The notes under the pieces: model-generated
Database searches by the model: none
Seen by the model: only the letters and a program-made list of their open reading frames with translations
What the model was told of the DNA's origin: nothing
From: Deltaproteobacteria bacterium
GTDB taxonomy: Bacteria; Desulfobacterota; Desulfobulbia; Desulfobulbales; JAJRZW01
NCBI GenBank assembly: GCA_024275015.1
Contig: JAJRZW010000016.1
Coordinates: 70,899-134,898 of the forward strand
DNA: 64,000 nucleotides
Reading direction: 5' to 3'
Program-made: the position numbers and the translations under genes
Shown: positions 1 to 10,818 of the stretch, in pieces
Layout: the number at the start of each line of letters is the position of its first letter
How positions within the stretch are numbered: the first letter of the stretch is position 1

Positions 1-2
1 TC

Positions 3-905
3 AGCGCAAACGTATATACTATAGCGTCCGCACAGCATGCCGACGATGACCAATACAAAACTATCATCGAAAATAGGCGAAAAAACTACGAGCTCACCCC
101 AGATGCGGCAGAAATGTACGGAGAACTGCTTGCAGATAAAACGAATAAAGATCCAGGTATATCGGTAAAGAAAATTCAAGCCAAGGGATCTTTATTATTG
201 AATAATATCACCGGTAATACTATGCACATGGTTACCGCGATAGGATACATATTCATTGGATTATTTTTACTTTCATCCATATTATCCTGCAACGATCCAT
301 CACATTCAGGAAAGGCAATAATTCCGTTATTTATTATTTTATATTTTGTGTCAGTATCAACATTCACCGATACAATTCAAAGATATATAGCCATTGTTTT
401 CCCATTATTAATTATGCAGATACCAATTGGATTCAGCCAAACAACACATGTCATCGCGAAATTACTTGTAACGAAAAGAACAACCCTTATCACGACTTTG
501 CTGTTCAGCCTCGGGATATTGTTTACACCTCATCTTTTTACTGAAGCCGTCATAATCCCTAAAGTACAAGAATCTCATGCACTGCTGCAAAAATGTAAGG
601 GAATAGTATCAGACAATGACCCGGTGTTTTGTTTTCATCCAGGCATTTCATATCAGACCGGAGGTGTTTTCAGAATCATGCCCCACGGCTCAATAAGGAA
701 TATCACCATTTACGCATCAAAAACCGGGGTTAAATGGCTTGCGTTCGCAGAGACAGCAGGCCAGAGAGACGAGTTGGAATATGCCCACTCCCGGTTAAAA
801 TATGAATACAAAGACCTTGACAATCTTTATCCTAATTTTTTTGACAAAAGCTGTAAAATTGATGACGTTCTATACTTATACAGATTCCGCAACTTGAAAA
901 ATTGA
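3..905 (+). CDS. C-terminal part of a multi-pass membrane protein (glycosyltransferase-39/hypothetical type), 5' truncated by the window edge
   Basis: Frame 3 is open from base 3 through the listed ORF (114..905); hydrophobic segments in the translation; sits upstream of glycan genes. Confidence 0.5.
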   Translation, partial: SANVYTIASAQHADDDQYKTIIENRRKNYELTPDAAEMYGELLADKTNKDPGISVKKIQAKGSLLLNNITGNTMHMVTAIGYIFIGLFLLSSILSCNDPSHSGKAIIPLFIILYFVSVSTFTDTIQRYIAIVFPLLIMQIPIGFSQTTHVIAKLLVTKRTTLITTLLFSLGILFTPHLFTEAVIIPKVQESHALLQKCKGIVSDNDPVFCFHPGISYQTGGVFRIMPHGSIRNITIYASKTGVKWLAFAETAGQRDELEYAHSRLKYEYKDLDNLYPNFFDKSCKIDDVLYLYRFRNLKN

Positions 906-957
906 CAGATGGGTATTTTTTAAAAAAAAATGAGGACTTTCGTCCGAGGCCAAGGAA

Positions 958-1016
958 TGAGCAAAATTAAAAAGCGCAGCGTATCGAAAATATGTGAGCA
1001 TTTTTCATTTTGCTCA
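958..1016. repeat. Family E repeat with 16-bp inverted ends
   Basis: TGAGCAAAATTAAAAA (958-973) vs TTTTTCATTTTGCTCA (1001-1016), 15/16 inverted match. Confidence 0.75.
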
Positions 1017-1070
1017 TAATTCCGGAATCGGGCGAAAAGATCATTTTCAACATATCTGGATAACGAACTA

Positions 1071-1952
1071 ATGTCAGAATTAACCGACAAGACTCAGCAA
1101 AAAACAGCTGTCAGCATAATTCTCCCCGCGTTTAATGAAGAGATAGTTATAGACAAGACAATCCGACTGCTGAAAGAAATATATCAGGATTACGAAATAC
1201 TGGTGATCGATGACGGATCCACCGACGACACCATGCGTAAGGCAATGGATGCCGGGGCCAATGTCTGGCCCCACCCCTATAATATGGGAAACGGCGCCGC
1301 GATAAAAACCGGGATAAGAAACGCCCGCGGCGAATGGATCATTATGATGGACGCCGACGGCCAGCATGATCCCGCCGATATTGCCAGACTTTTAGAATAC
1401 AAAGACAGATTCGACATGGTGGTAGGGGCCCGGAACATGGAAGGACAGGCATCACTGCACCGGGGGCTGGCCAACTGGGCCTATAATCGTCTCGCCTCCT
1501 TTGTTACCAAGTTCAGAGTCGAAGACCTTACCAGTGGCTTTCGCCTGATTAAAAAAGACACTGCGCAACAATTCATCTATCTCCTTCCCAACACCTTTTC
1601 ATACCCTACCACTTTAACCATGGCCTATCTCCGCTGCGGCCGTACGGTAAAATATGTGCCGATTAACGTGGCGAGACGTAAAGGTAAAAGCAAGATCAAA
1701 CTCCTGCGTGACGGCACCAGGTTCTTCCTGATAATAACCAAAATCGCCACCCTTTTCTCGCCGCTCAGAGTCTTCCTCCCGGTCAGCCTGCTTTTCTTCC
1801 TTCTCGGAAGCGGATACTACGCCTACACATTCATTACCGCGCACCGCTTTTCCAATATGAGCGCCCTGCTCCTGAGCTCCTCAGTCATCATCTTTATGAT
1901 GGGTCTGGTTTCCGAGCAGATCACCCAGGCCCGATATGACCGAACGCAATAG
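1071..1952 (+). CDS. Glycosyltransferase family 2 (DPM1/GtrB-like)
   Basis: VSIILPAFNEE...DDGSTDDT...MDADGQHDP motifs and C-terminal TM segments. Confidence 0.9.
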   Translation: MSELTDKTQQKTAVSIILPAFNEEIVIDKTIRLLKEIYQDYEILVIDDGSTDDTMRKAMDAGANVWPHPYNMGNGAAIKTGIRNARGEWIIMMDADGQHDPADIARLLEYKDRFDMVVGARNMEGQASLHRGLANWAYNRLASFVTKFRVEDLTSGFRLIKKDTAQQFIYLLPNTFSYPTTLTMAYLRCGRTVKYVPINVARRKGKSKIKLLRDGTRFFLIITKIATLFSPLRVFLPVSLLFFLLGSGYYAYTFITAHRFSNMSALLLSSSVIIFMMGLVSEQITQARYDRTQ

Positions 1953-1961
1953 GCCGACAGC

Positions 1962-3026
1962 GTGAAAATTCTGGTCGATATCGGCCACCCGGCCCATGTT
2001 CACTTCTTCTCACACCCCATTAAGATATGGCGTAAACAGGGGGTTGAGATAATAATCACCTCCCGGCGAAAAGAGATGGCCACCGACCTCCTTGACTCTC
2101 TCGGGGTTAATCACCAGGTGCTGTCCACCAGTAACAGCGGCAACGCGGCGGCAATGTTTCGTGAGCTCCTGCAGCGTGATCTGGCTCTGCTTAAGGTGGT
2201 ACGAAAGGAAAAACCGGACATCATGACCGGCATTGCCGGCGTTTTCATCTCTCATGTCGGTCTACTGACCCGGACGCCCTCAATAGTATTCTATGACACC
2301 GAAAACGCCACCCTGTCCAATGCAATAACCTACCCCTTTGCCTCAGTTGTTGCGGCACCGGAATGTTATCGGGGATGGCTGCCCAGACACAACATTCGTT
2401 ACCCTGGTTACCATGAACTGTCATATCTTCACCCCAACAGATTCACCCCGAACCGCGGCGTTGCCATCAAATGCGGGCTTGACCCCGAAAAACCGACGTT
2501 CCTTCTCCGCACCGTCTCATGGCAGGCGAATCACGACCTGAGCGAGACCGGCTGGAGTCTTGAACTCCTTGAAAAGCTGTCTGAATATTTAGGCGAACGC
2601 GGCAAAGTCATAATCTCCGCAGAGGGCAAATTGCCTTCCCAGCTTGAACCACAACGTTATGAAGGGACTTATGCCGATATTCATCATCTCATGGGTCACC
2701 TTGCCCTTTTCGTCGGGGAATCAGCGACAATGGCATCCGAATGTGCCGTCCTTGGAATCCCGGCCATCTACGCCGCCAACACCGGCAGGGGGTACACCGA
2801 CGAACAGGAGAAAAAATTCTCCCTGGTCAAAAACATCAGGCGTCTGGGCTGGGACACAGTAAAAGAAGGGATCGACACAATGCTTTCAGTACCGGATACC
2901 ACCAGAAAAAAAACGCGCCATGCCCTGCTGGAACAAAAGATTGACGTTGCCCCCTTTGTGGCTGAACTGGTCAGTAATTACCCAGCCTCGCTAACCAGAT
3001 TTCGTGAACTTTTCAAAGGCTCCTGA
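1962..3026 (+). CDS. DUF354 domain-containing protein
   Basis: MKILVDIGHPAHVHFF N-terminus typical of the DUF354 family; GTG start. Confidence 0.85.
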   Translation: MKILVDIGHPAHVHFFSHPIKIWRKQGVEIIITSRRKEMATDLLDSLGVNHQVLSTSNSGNAAAMFRELLQRDLALLKVVRKEKPDIMTGIAGVFISHVGLLTRTPSIVFYDTENATLSNAITYPFASVVAAPECYRGWLPRHNIRYPGYHELSYLHPNRFTPNRGVAIKCGLDPEKPTFLLRTVSWQANHDLSETGWSLELLEKLSEYLGERGKVIISAEGKLPSQLEPQRYEGTYADIHHLMGHLALFVGESATMASECAVLGIPAIYAANTGRGYTDEQEKKFSLVKNIRRLGWDTVKEGIDTMLSVPDTTRKKTRHALLEQKIDVAPFVAELVSNYPASLTRFRELFKGS

Positions 3027-3028
3027 TC

Positions 3029-4888
3029 GTGTGTGGAATTGCCGGAATATTTGGCCCCGGGGCTGAATCATCGAGGAAAGAACTCAAGCGCATGCTCACG
3101 GCTATCGCCCATCGTGGCCCGGACGACCACGGCATCCGCATATTTCCAGAAGCGGCAATAGGCCATGTACGACTATCGATAATTGACATTACCGGTGGAA
3201 CCCAACCCATGGCCCTTAATAACCGCTGGCATATAAGCTATAATGGCGAGGTCTACAATTTCCCGGAGTTGAAATTAAACGAAGAAAAAAACGGCACCAT
3301 ATTCCGGGGTAACTCTGACACGGAAGTGGTCCTGCATCTGCTGGCCAACCGCGGAATCAAAGGGCTTAAAAGACTGCGGGGCATGTTTGCCCTTGCCCTG
3401 TGGGACAACGAGAGACAGGAAGCGTTGCTTGCCCGGGACCGCATGGGCATAAAACCCCTTTACTATTGCAACTATAAAGGCAGACTTTATTTTGCCTCGG
3501 AAATAAAGGCGCTTCTCGCCGCTCTCCCTTACCGTCCGGAATTAGACAAAAACTCACTCCACCTTCTGCTGAACTTCAGATATATACCCGGCGAAAGCAC
3601 AATGTTCGCCGGAATTAAGCACCTCGCCCCCGGACATTGCCTGAAATGGACCGCCGACGGCATAAAAATCTTATCCTGGTCCCCGCAAAAGACCGTGACT
3701 GGGCCGAAAAGCCCGGAAGAACTTGCCCGGACCTTAAGACAAGCGGTCAAAAGACAGCTGGTTAGTGACGTCCCCCTGGGCGGTTACCTGTCCGCCGGTA
3801 TTGACTCCGCTACCATCCTTGCCCTTTCTGAAACTTCGTATCCAACCTTCACCATTAATACCGGAGATTCCCCTGCAGAGGCGGTAGGCGCGGCCCGCAC
3901 CGCCGCTATCTTCCACTCCCCCAACCTGCAACAAGACGTTAATCCCGAAATGAACGCCATACTTTACCGTCTTATCTGGCACCTGGAGGTACCAAAAGTC
4001 AACGGACTCCAGACAGCTCTGGTGGCAAGGTTAGCCAAAAGCAAGGTCAAGGTAGCACTTTCCGGACTTGGCGGTGACGAGATATTCCTCGGCTACAATA
4101 TCCACGCCTGGATGTCCAGGATCGATGGGCTGCCCCCCGGACTCTCGGCGGTCGCGAAATTCTTAGGCAAAAAGGCCACCGCTGTCTGTCCAGCGCCTCT
4201 TGTTAACGGCGAAGAGATACGCCGTTCTTTTTTCCTTGCGGCAAACCTTGGAAACTGGTCCCGGTGTTACGGTATCCTCCGTAACGTGTGGGACAGCACG
4301 GCAATAAGGAACGCTGTATATGGCCCGGAAATGCTTAAGGCCGAAACCGACAACGCCTTCCGGCTGCTCGAAGACATGTGGCCGCGGGATGAACCTGATC
4401 CGGTGATGGCAACGGCCAAATTCGAACTTAAACAAAAGATGGTCAACGATCTCCTCCTACAGGAAGACCGCTTAAGCATGGCCTTCGGCCTCGAATCGCG
4501 GATTCCCTTCCTTGACGAGGATCTGGTCAATTGCGCAATGGCCATGGGCCGGAACCGCCTGATGAGAAATGGAGAGAAAAAGGGTCTGCTGAAACACCTG
4601 GCCCATCAATGGCTGCCTGAAGAGATCATTAAACGCCCCAAGAGCGGCTTTCAGATCCCTATTCACAAATTCTATCCGGAAAAACTTTCAGGAATATGCA
4701 AAAAAATCCTTACCCGCAGGCGCTTACAGGAAGACGGCCTGTTTAACCCGGATTTTGTTGAAAAAATAATCAACGCCCGCCCCCATAAACTGCTCCGCTG
4801 GCATTATTTTCTCCTTTATCTTATCCTTGGCACCACTATCTGGATCGACATCTTCCAGAATGGTAAAAATATCGGGGATTGGGAGTAA
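3029..4888 (+). CDS. asnB: Asparagine synthase (glutamine-hydrolyzing)
   Basis: MCGIAGIFG N-terminal nucleophile Cys; HRGPDDHG; LGGYLSAGIDS PP-loop. Confidence 0.92.
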   Translation: MCGIAGIFGPGAESSRKELKRMLTAIAHRGPDDHGIRIFPEAAIGHVRLSIIDITGGTQPMALNNRWHISYNGEVYNFPELKLNEEKNGTIFRGNSDTEVVLHLLANRGIKGLKRLRGMFALALWDNERQEALLARDRMGIKPLYYCNYKGRLYFASEIKALLAALPYRPELDKNSLHLLLNFRYIPGESTMFAGIKHLAPGHCLKWTADGIKILSWSPQKTVTGPKSPEELARTLRQAVKRQLVSDVPLGGYLSAGIDSATILALSETSYPTFTINTGDSPAEAVGAARTAAIFHSPNLQQDVNPEMNAILYRLIWHLEVPKVNGLQTALVARLAKSKVKVALSGLGGDEIFLGYNIHAWMSRIDGLPPGLSAVAKFLGKKATAVCPAPLVNGEEIRRSFFLAANLGNWSRCYGILRNVWDSTAIRNAVYGPEMLKAETDNAFRLLEDMWPRDEPDPVMATAKFELKQKMVNDLLLQEDRLSMAFGLESRIPFLDEDLVNCAMAMGRNRLMRNGEKKGLLKHLAHQWLPEEIIKRPKSGFQIPIHKFYPEKLSGICKKILTRRRLQEDGLFNPDFVEKIINARPHKLLRWHYFLLYLILGTTIWIDIFQNGKNIGDWE

Positions 4889-6084
4889 TCGTGGCGCAAA
4901 TAAATCAGGTTCTGGATAAACTATATAGTTTCAGCAGTAAAAATGGCTTCAAAGGCTACAATAAACATGACGGCCTCAACAGCCCGATAATGAGAGCCCT
5001 GTGCGGATGGGGAAAGTGGCCCAGGATCTGTGCCATCCAGATGGTCATGCGGGCACCATTTAACCCGAGAAAATTCTTATTTATCCCCAGAACCTATAAC
5101 CCTAAGGGATTGGCCCTCTTTGCCCAGGGACTGATGCTCAGACATAGAAGCAACCCCGAAAGCAACTTTCTGGGCGAGGCCAAAAAAGTACTGGCTCTAC
5201 TTGGGGATATCAAATCCCCAAAAACCCGAAACGGCACCGCATGGGGATATCATTATCCCTGGCAGGATCTCGGTTTTTTCGCCCCGGCCAACACTCCTAA
5301 CGCGGTGGTGACCGCTTTTGTTTCCGAGGCCTTTCTCGATGCCTTTGAGCTGACCTCGGACAAAAAATATCTGGATCCCGTTGCCGGAGCCATAGACTTT
5401 TTCCTAAACGACCTATGCCCCCTTGTCGATACCGACAGACATCTATGCTTATCTTATATGCCAATGCCAATGAGAATGCGGGTGATGGATGTATCAATAC
5501 TGATCGCCGCAGTCCTGGCCCGCTATGGCCGGATGGCAAAAACCAACGAATTCGCCCGGACTGCCCGGAGGCTGGCCTCATATGTCATTGATCTTCAAAC
5601 CGAATACGGCGCCTGGTTTTACACCGACCCACCGGGCGACTCCCCAATCGGCCACGACAACTACCACACCGGCTTCATCCTGGACGCGCTATGGCGTTAC
5701 ATGACAGCGTGTGAAGATTGGAGCGGAAAAATTAAATATGAAACCGGGCTGAATTTTTATGCTGAAAAACTGTTCAACCATAACGGTTCTCCCCGATGGA
5801 TGAGCGACCGCGATTACCCCCACGATATCCACGGCGCGGCCCAGGGACTGCTTACCTTTTCCATGGCCCATAATCACGGATATGAAACCGCCGACCTCGC
5901 GACGCGTATATATGAATGGTCTGTTGACAGAATGTATGATAATCAGGGGCGTTTTTATTATCAGGAAAAAAATTTTTTCAGAAAAAAGTTCACCCTGCTT
6001 CGCTGGTGCAATGCCTGGATGTTTAAAGGCATTTCCGCGTTTGCCGCGATCAGAAAACACACTAATGAAGGGGTGATGAGATGA
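4879..6084 (+). CDS. Putative polysaccharide biosynthesis protein (six-hairpin-like helical fold suspected)
   Basis: Overlaps asnB end by 10 bp in the same operon; aromatic-rich helical sequence; family not identified with certainty. Confidence 0.5.
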   Translation: MGVIVAQINQVLDKLYSFSSKNGFKGYNKHDGLNSPIMRALCGWGKWPRICAIQMVMRAPFNPRKFLFIPRTYNPKGLALFAQGLMLRHRSNPESNFLGEAKKVLALLGDIKSPKTRNGTAWGYHYPWQDLGFFAPANTPNAVVTAFVSEAFLDAFELTSDKKYLDPVAGAIDFFLNDLCPLVDTDRHLCLSYMPMPMRMRVMDVSILIAAVLARYGRMAKTNEFARTARRLASYVIDLQTEYGAWFYTDPPGDSPIGHDNYHTGFILDALWRYMTACEDWSGKIKYETGLNFYAEKLFNHNGSPRWMSDRDYPHDIHGAAQGLLTFSMAHNHGYETADLATRIYEWSVDRMYDNQGRFYYQEKNFFRKKFTLLRWCNAWMFKGISAFAAIRKHTNEGVMR

Positions 6085-6899
6085 ACGGTTCAGAACTGGC
6101 ACACGACCCGGGACTCAGTCTCCTGGAAAGGCTGTATATCAAATTATTCGGGGTCCCCATAAACGGTCTGCGCATCAGAATCAGACGCATCATGCCCGAA
6201 TTAACCGGTGCCCCGAAAAAAATTCTCGATGCCGGCTGTGGCCGGGGAGTTTTCACATTCCTGCTGGCGCAAAAATTCCCCAATGCCACCATCATCGCGA
6301 TAGATACCGACAATGAACAGTTAGAAATAAACAGGACAATCGCTGCCAGAGCAAGGCTGGAAAACATCAGTTTTGAACGTCAGGACGTTGCCTCTCTATC
6401 CTTTCACAACGAATTCGACATGATTCTCTCGGTCGACAACATCGAACATATTGAAAACGACACCCTGGCACTGCAATGTCTTGCCGCGGCCTTAAAAAAA
6501 GGCGGGAAACTGGTTCTTCATGTCCCCGCCTACCAACGGCGCTGGTTCTTTTTTAAATTCAGAACCAATTTTGACGTCCCGGGCCATTTCCGTCCCGGCT
6601 ATAAACTTGACGATTTAAAACAAAAGGTAGCGCAAACGGGTTTAATTATAAAAAAATCCTGTTACACATATGGCATGCTGGAAAACTTAAGCAACAACAT
6701 CTCCTATCTTATAACCGGTGCCGAGGCCAAAAATAAAACAATATACGCGGTATTATTTCCCATACTTAACCTTATCGCCTGGATTGGCCAAAATAGTCAT
6801 CCTAAAGAAGGCGCCGGGGATCTAATAATAGCTAAAAAAGAACAAGATTATATACCAAGTAACAATCAAAACATTAATCACCCGTTGGAACTCTCATGA
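6081..6899 (+). CDS. Class I SAM-dependent methyltransferase
   Basis: ILDAGCGRGVFTFLLA motif I; overlapping start with upstream gene. Confidence 0.88.
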   Translation: MNGSELAHDPGLSLLERLYIKLFGVPINGLRIRIRRIMPELTGAPKKILDAGCGRGVFTFLLAQKFPNATIIAIDTDNEQLEINRTIAARARLENISFERQDVASLSFHNEFDMILSVDNIEHIENDTLALQCLAAALKKGGKLVLHVPAYQRRWFFFKFRTNFDVPGHFRPGYKLDDLKQKVAQTGLIIKKSCYTYGMLENLSNNISYLITGAEAKNKTIYAVLFPILNLIAWIGQNSHPKEGAGDLIIAKKEQDYIPSNNQNINHPLELS

Positions 6900-7642
6900 A
6901 AGACGACATAAGCGTAGTAAAGGAATTCTGGACAAACGATTTGAATGGGTTAAAATTTATACCAGCATTTCCGCAAAGTGCATCGGAATTCTGGCAGGCC
7001 TCAGAGATAAGGTACAAATATCATTATCACCTCCCACCTCTCTTTAACAGGGTGGCCCTGTCCTGTCCTGGAGCAAAACTGCTTGAGATAGGATGTGGCA
7101 TGGGGGATGATTCTGCCCAATGGGCAAAAAGAGGAATGCAGGTCACGGCCCTTGATCTTACCCAGCCGGCGATTGATTGTACCAGTTTACGGTTCGCAAA
7201 ATGCGGCCTTGAAGGTGAGTTCGTTCTCGGCAATGGCGAGGACCTTGATTTCGCCGACAACACCTTTGATGTTGTTTATTCATTCGGGGTATTGCACCAT
7301 AGCCCAGATACTGCCAAAGCCATTCAGGAGGCACATCGAGTCTTAAAACCTGACGGCCGGGCTATCATTATGCTGTATCACCGCAGATCATTGAACTTTC
7401 TTGTCCACAGGATTCTTGACTACCCGTTTGACGGCAGCAAGGGAGAGCCATGTCCTGTCGAACACGCCTACACAAAAAAACAAGTATTGGAAATGTTTAG
7501 AGGATACCGACAAAAATCCGTTCAGGTTGAATACCTTTTCGGTATAGGTTATGGATGGCTCAACACCTTGACACCGATTTGGCTAAACAGATTTCTCGGA
7601 AAACGCATCGGCTGGCATCTGATGATTGAAACAATCAAATAG
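6896..7642 (+). CDS. Class I SAM-dependent methyltransferase
   Basis: LLEIGCGMGDDSAQWA motif I; VVYSFGVLHHSPD. Confidence 0.9.
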   Translation: MKDDISVVKEFWTNDLNGLKFIPAFPQSASEFWQASEIRYKYHYHLPPLFNRVALSCPGAKLLEIGCGMGDDSAQWAKRGMQVTALDLTQPAIDCTSLRFAKCGLEGEFVLGNGEDLDFADNTFDVVYSFGVLHHSPDTAKAIQEAHRVLKPDGRAIIMLYHRRSLNFLVHRILDYPFDGSKGEPCPVEHAYTKKQVLEMFRGYRQKSVQVEYLFGIGYGWLNTLTPIWLNRFLGKRIGWHLMIETIK

Positions 7643-7687
7643 CGCAAAATCCTTCTGATAATAAAAAACGCCGATTATCAATTCAGA

Positions 7688-9181
7688 ATGCCCCTTAAAT
7701 CCATGACAAAAAACAAAATCGTTCTCGCCAGTCCAGCGCCACAGAAATTACAGTTTGGTCCAATTGCCCATTTACCACTGGCACTACTGTCCCTGGCCGC
7801 CTGGTTATCCGAGCATGGCGTTCCCGAAGATTACATCCGGATTGTTGACGGACAGATTTCCCCCCCAGCCAAAGATGATTTTGCCGACGCCACTATTGTC
7901 GGGATAACCGCAATGACTGGTTTCCAGATAAAGTATGGCCTTGAAATCGCCGCCCTTGCCAGATCGGCCAACCCGGAGGCCTTGATTGTCTGGGGGGGAG
8001 TGCACCCATCACTGCTGCCGGAACAGACCATAATGAATCCGCTGGTTGACATTGTCGTTATCGGCGAGGGGGAACATACATTTCTCGAGATAGTTGAAAA
8101 CTTCTCCAAAGGAAAAAGCCTGGAGGGAATACCCGGAACCTGTTACAAAAATCAGGCTGGTGAAATCATAATGGGCGGCAATCGCAGATTTCTCGACCTG
8201 AACGATTTGCCTCTACCTCTATATAATCTGGTTGATATCAATAAATACAAAGGTATCCGCCACCAATTTGATTATCAGTCATCCAGGGGGTGTCCTTTTC
8301 GTTGCGGATTCTGCTACAACACCGTCTTCTGTGGCAGCCGATACCGAAAAAAATCGGCTGAAAAGGTATTAACTGAACTGATATATCTTTATGACAATTA
8401 TGAAGTCGTCGATTTTGGCTTTGTTGATGACGAATTTTTCATCGAGAAAAAAAGGGTAGAGGCTATCATGGACGGCATTATTGAAAGCGGCAGGAAATTT
8501 AAAATCACCGCATCCTGTCGTCTCGACGTTGTCTGCGGATTCCCGGAACCACTGCTGAAAAAGATGAAAAAAGCCGGAGTATCACAAATTTTCTTCGGAG
8601 CCGAATCAGGCTCACCGGCAATGCTCAAGGCCATCCACAAAGACATCACCAAGACCCAGATAATCCAGGGGGCAAAAAAAGTCGCTGAAGCCGGGATAAG
8701 ACCTATGCTCAGCTTCATGAGCGGCTTCCCGGGGGAAACCATGGACGATCTAAGGATGACCCTGGACACCATTCGGGAACTATGGGATACCAACCCTCTG
8801 ATCACGGTCAATGGCATATTTCCATTTAACGCATATCCCGGAACCAAACTCTATCAGGAATCAATTTCTCTTGGCTTGAAGCCGCCATCTTCATTGAAAG
8901 AATGGAGCAATTGGTCCTTCCAATATGAACCGGACAACCCCTGGCTGAATAAAACCCAAAAAAGGTGGATGCAAATAGCCTTTTATATGGTTCGTTTCAA
9001 ATATTATATCGCCCGCTACGAAGACCGTTATAAAGATCATATAGGTCAGAAACTGCTAAAAACAGCAGCCTGGCCATTAATATACTCCCTGAACCTGCGA
9101 TTTAAAAAGAGATGGTTCAGGTTTGCCTTAGAGTGGCACATGTTCGCCTTTATAGCCAGAAAGACCTTCGGCTACCTCTAA
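7688..9181 (+). CDS. B12-binding domain radical SAM protein
   Basis: N-terminal cobalamin-binding-like region; SSRGCPFRCGFCYN CxxxCxxC motif. Confidence 0.9.
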   Translation: MPLKSMTKNKIVLASPAPQKLQFGPIAHLPLALLSLAAWLSEHGVPEDYIRIVDGQISPPAKDDFADATIVGITAMTGFQIKYGLEIAALARSANPEALIVWGGVHPSLLPEQTIMNPLVDIVVIGEGEHTFLEIVENFSKGKSLEGIPGTCYKNQAGEIIMGGNRRFLDLNDLPLPLYNLVDINKYKGIRHQFDYQSSRGCPFRCGFCYNTVFCGSRYRKKSAEKVLTELIYLYDNYEVVDFGFVDDEFFIEKKRVEAIMDGIIESGRKFKITASCRLDVVCGFPEPLLKKMKKAGVSQIFFGAESGSPAMLKAIHKDITKTQIIQGAKKVAEAGIRPMLSFMSGFPGETMDDLRMTLDTIRELWDTNPLITVNGIFPFNAYPGTKLYQESISLGLKPPSSLKEWSNWSFQYEPDNPWLNKTQKRWMQIAFYMVRFKYYIARYEDRYKDHIGQKLLKTAAWPLIYSLNLRFKKRWFRFALEWHMFAFIARKTFGYL

Positions 9182-9230
9182 TGACGGTTCTTGGCTTGAG
9201 ACAACCTCCCCCTCATCTAAACCAAACACC

Positions 9231-10172
9231 ATGAGCAATGAAACCCCACCCCAAAAGACAAGAAAACGGTGGGTAAAATACCTGCGTCTCTGCGTCGCGT
9301 CCTTACTGCTGATCTTTCTGCTGACCCCAATCGGCCTGAATGAATTACTTCTTGTCATAAGAAATATCCGGCTATTACCGTTCATGGGAATAATGGTATG
9401 CGTTTTCGCCCTGATAACAATAGGAGCTTTCAATATATGGCTCCTGTTAAACACCCTGACACCAGTAGCCTACAGAAACCTGTTAAAGGTTTATTTTTAC
9501 AGCTGGGCAATAAGCTTGATTACCCCTGGGCAGTCAGGAGATGCGACGATAATACTGCTGATGAAGGAACAAAAAATCCCTTTTTCCCTGACCGGGGCGG
9601 CATATTTTATCGACAAGACCATAACCCTCTTTATATTCACAATCATCAGTGTTTATGGTTGTTCTTATCTGCTCCCGGACTATAAAATAAATTACCTGCA
9701 CATTTTTCCGGTCATAGCTCTTGTTTCCCTTGTCTCTGCTGCTGTCTTATTTCTCTTGTTCACTAAATTAAAGATCATCGACAGACTGCATAAATTCATT
9801 GGGAATTTGCAGAGAAACATGGTCATCATTAAAAACAATTACCATATAGTCCTGGCAAATACCCTTATGACACTTATCAAATGGATTGTGGTCAGCTGGT
9901 CTTTTCGCCTGGCATTTCTCAGCTTTGGTGTAAACATTAAATGGCCGGACATCGGAGTTATACCTATAATGTCAACACTGATTGGCTATATACCAATATC
10001 AATCGCTGGGCTTGGAACCGTTGAACTAACTGCATCTTATTTATTCAAAATAAAAGGTATAGATACAAGTACAGTTATTGTCGCTTACATTTTATTACGG
10101 CTAATAAACTATTTTTGTGCGTTCGGCGTTGTGACCTTTATGGATCCATTCAAGAATAGATGTCATGAGTAA
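9231..10172 (+). CDS. Lysylphosphatidylglycerol synthase TM region / UPF0104 family flippase-like protein
   Basis: Multi-TM protein; [11 protein letters not shown] and [11 protein letters not shown] motifs. Confidence 0.82.
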   Translation: MSNETPPQKTRKRWVKYLRLCVASLLLIFLLTPIGLNELLLVIRNIRLLPFMGIMVCVFALITIGAFNIWLLLNTLTPVAYRNLLKVYFYSWAISLITPGQSGDATIILLMKEQKIPFSLTGAAYFIDKTITLFIFTIISVYGCSYLLPDYKINYLHIFPVIALVSLVSAAVLFLLFTKLKIIDRLHKFIGNLQRNMVIIKNNYHIVLANTLMTLIKWIVVSWSFRLAFLSFGVNIKWPDIGVIPIMSTLIGYIPISIAGLGTVELTASYLFKIKGIDTSTVIVAYILLRLINYFCAFGVVTFMDPFKNRCHE

Positions 10173-10698
10173 ATCAAAAACACCTAACAAATTCTTCAAA
10201 AACCTTGGCGACTATACAGCCATACTTTTAATATCTTTCTTACCGCATTTATCTATCTTTAACAAAATAAAAGCGTCAGTCATGCGATCCCGTGGGGCAC
10301 TGATCGGCAAGCGAACCAAATTATTAAGTGGAATATGGATAGATGACTTCAGTTTTCTCGAAATTAATGATGATGTATCCATTGCCAAAGACGTAATATT
10401 GGTGGCAACAGGCGGTATAAAGATCGGTCACCGTAGCATGGTTGGATACGGGAGCAAAATACTATCCACTAATCATATAATTCCGCCTGGAAAAGAATCT
10501 CTTCGCTTTCCCGGTTTGGAGTATAAGAAAGTTACAATCGGAAACGATGTCTGGATAGGGGCCGGGGTCATTATTTTACCTGGTATTACCGTAGGGGACG
10601 GAGCAATTATTGGGGCTGGATCAGTAGTTACAAAATCGGTTAACCCGTACGCCATTGTAGCCGGCGTACCGGCAAAAACAATTAGAATGAGAAACTGA
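10165..10698 (+). CDS. Acyltransferase, left-handed beta-helix (hexapeptide) family
   Basis: Hexapeptide repeats; [31 protein letters not shown]. Confidence 0.9.
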   Translation: MSKSKTPNKFFKNLGDYTAILLISFLPHLSIFNKIKASVMRSRGALIGKRTKLLSGIWIDDFSFLEINDDVSIAKDVILVATGGIKIGHRSMVGYGSKILSTNHIIPPGKESLRFPGLEYKKVTIGNDVWIGAGVIILPGITVGDGAIIGAGSVVTKSVNPYAIVAGVPAKTIRMRN

Positions 10699-10793
10699 CA
10701 GACCATTGAAAAAGCCGCCCATGTTTTTTTTCAACTCCGGCAAAATCAGCGGCGCGTCCATACGCCGCTTACAGTCCGTTGAAAAACGGACTG
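10699..10793 (-). repeat. Family A repeat, short form, starting directly after a stop codon
   Basis: CAGACCATTGAAAAAGCCGCCC...CAGTCCGTTGAAAAACGGACTG. Confidence 0.8.
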
Positions 10794-10818
10794 TAAAATG
10801 TACCCCCGGTCATAAAAT

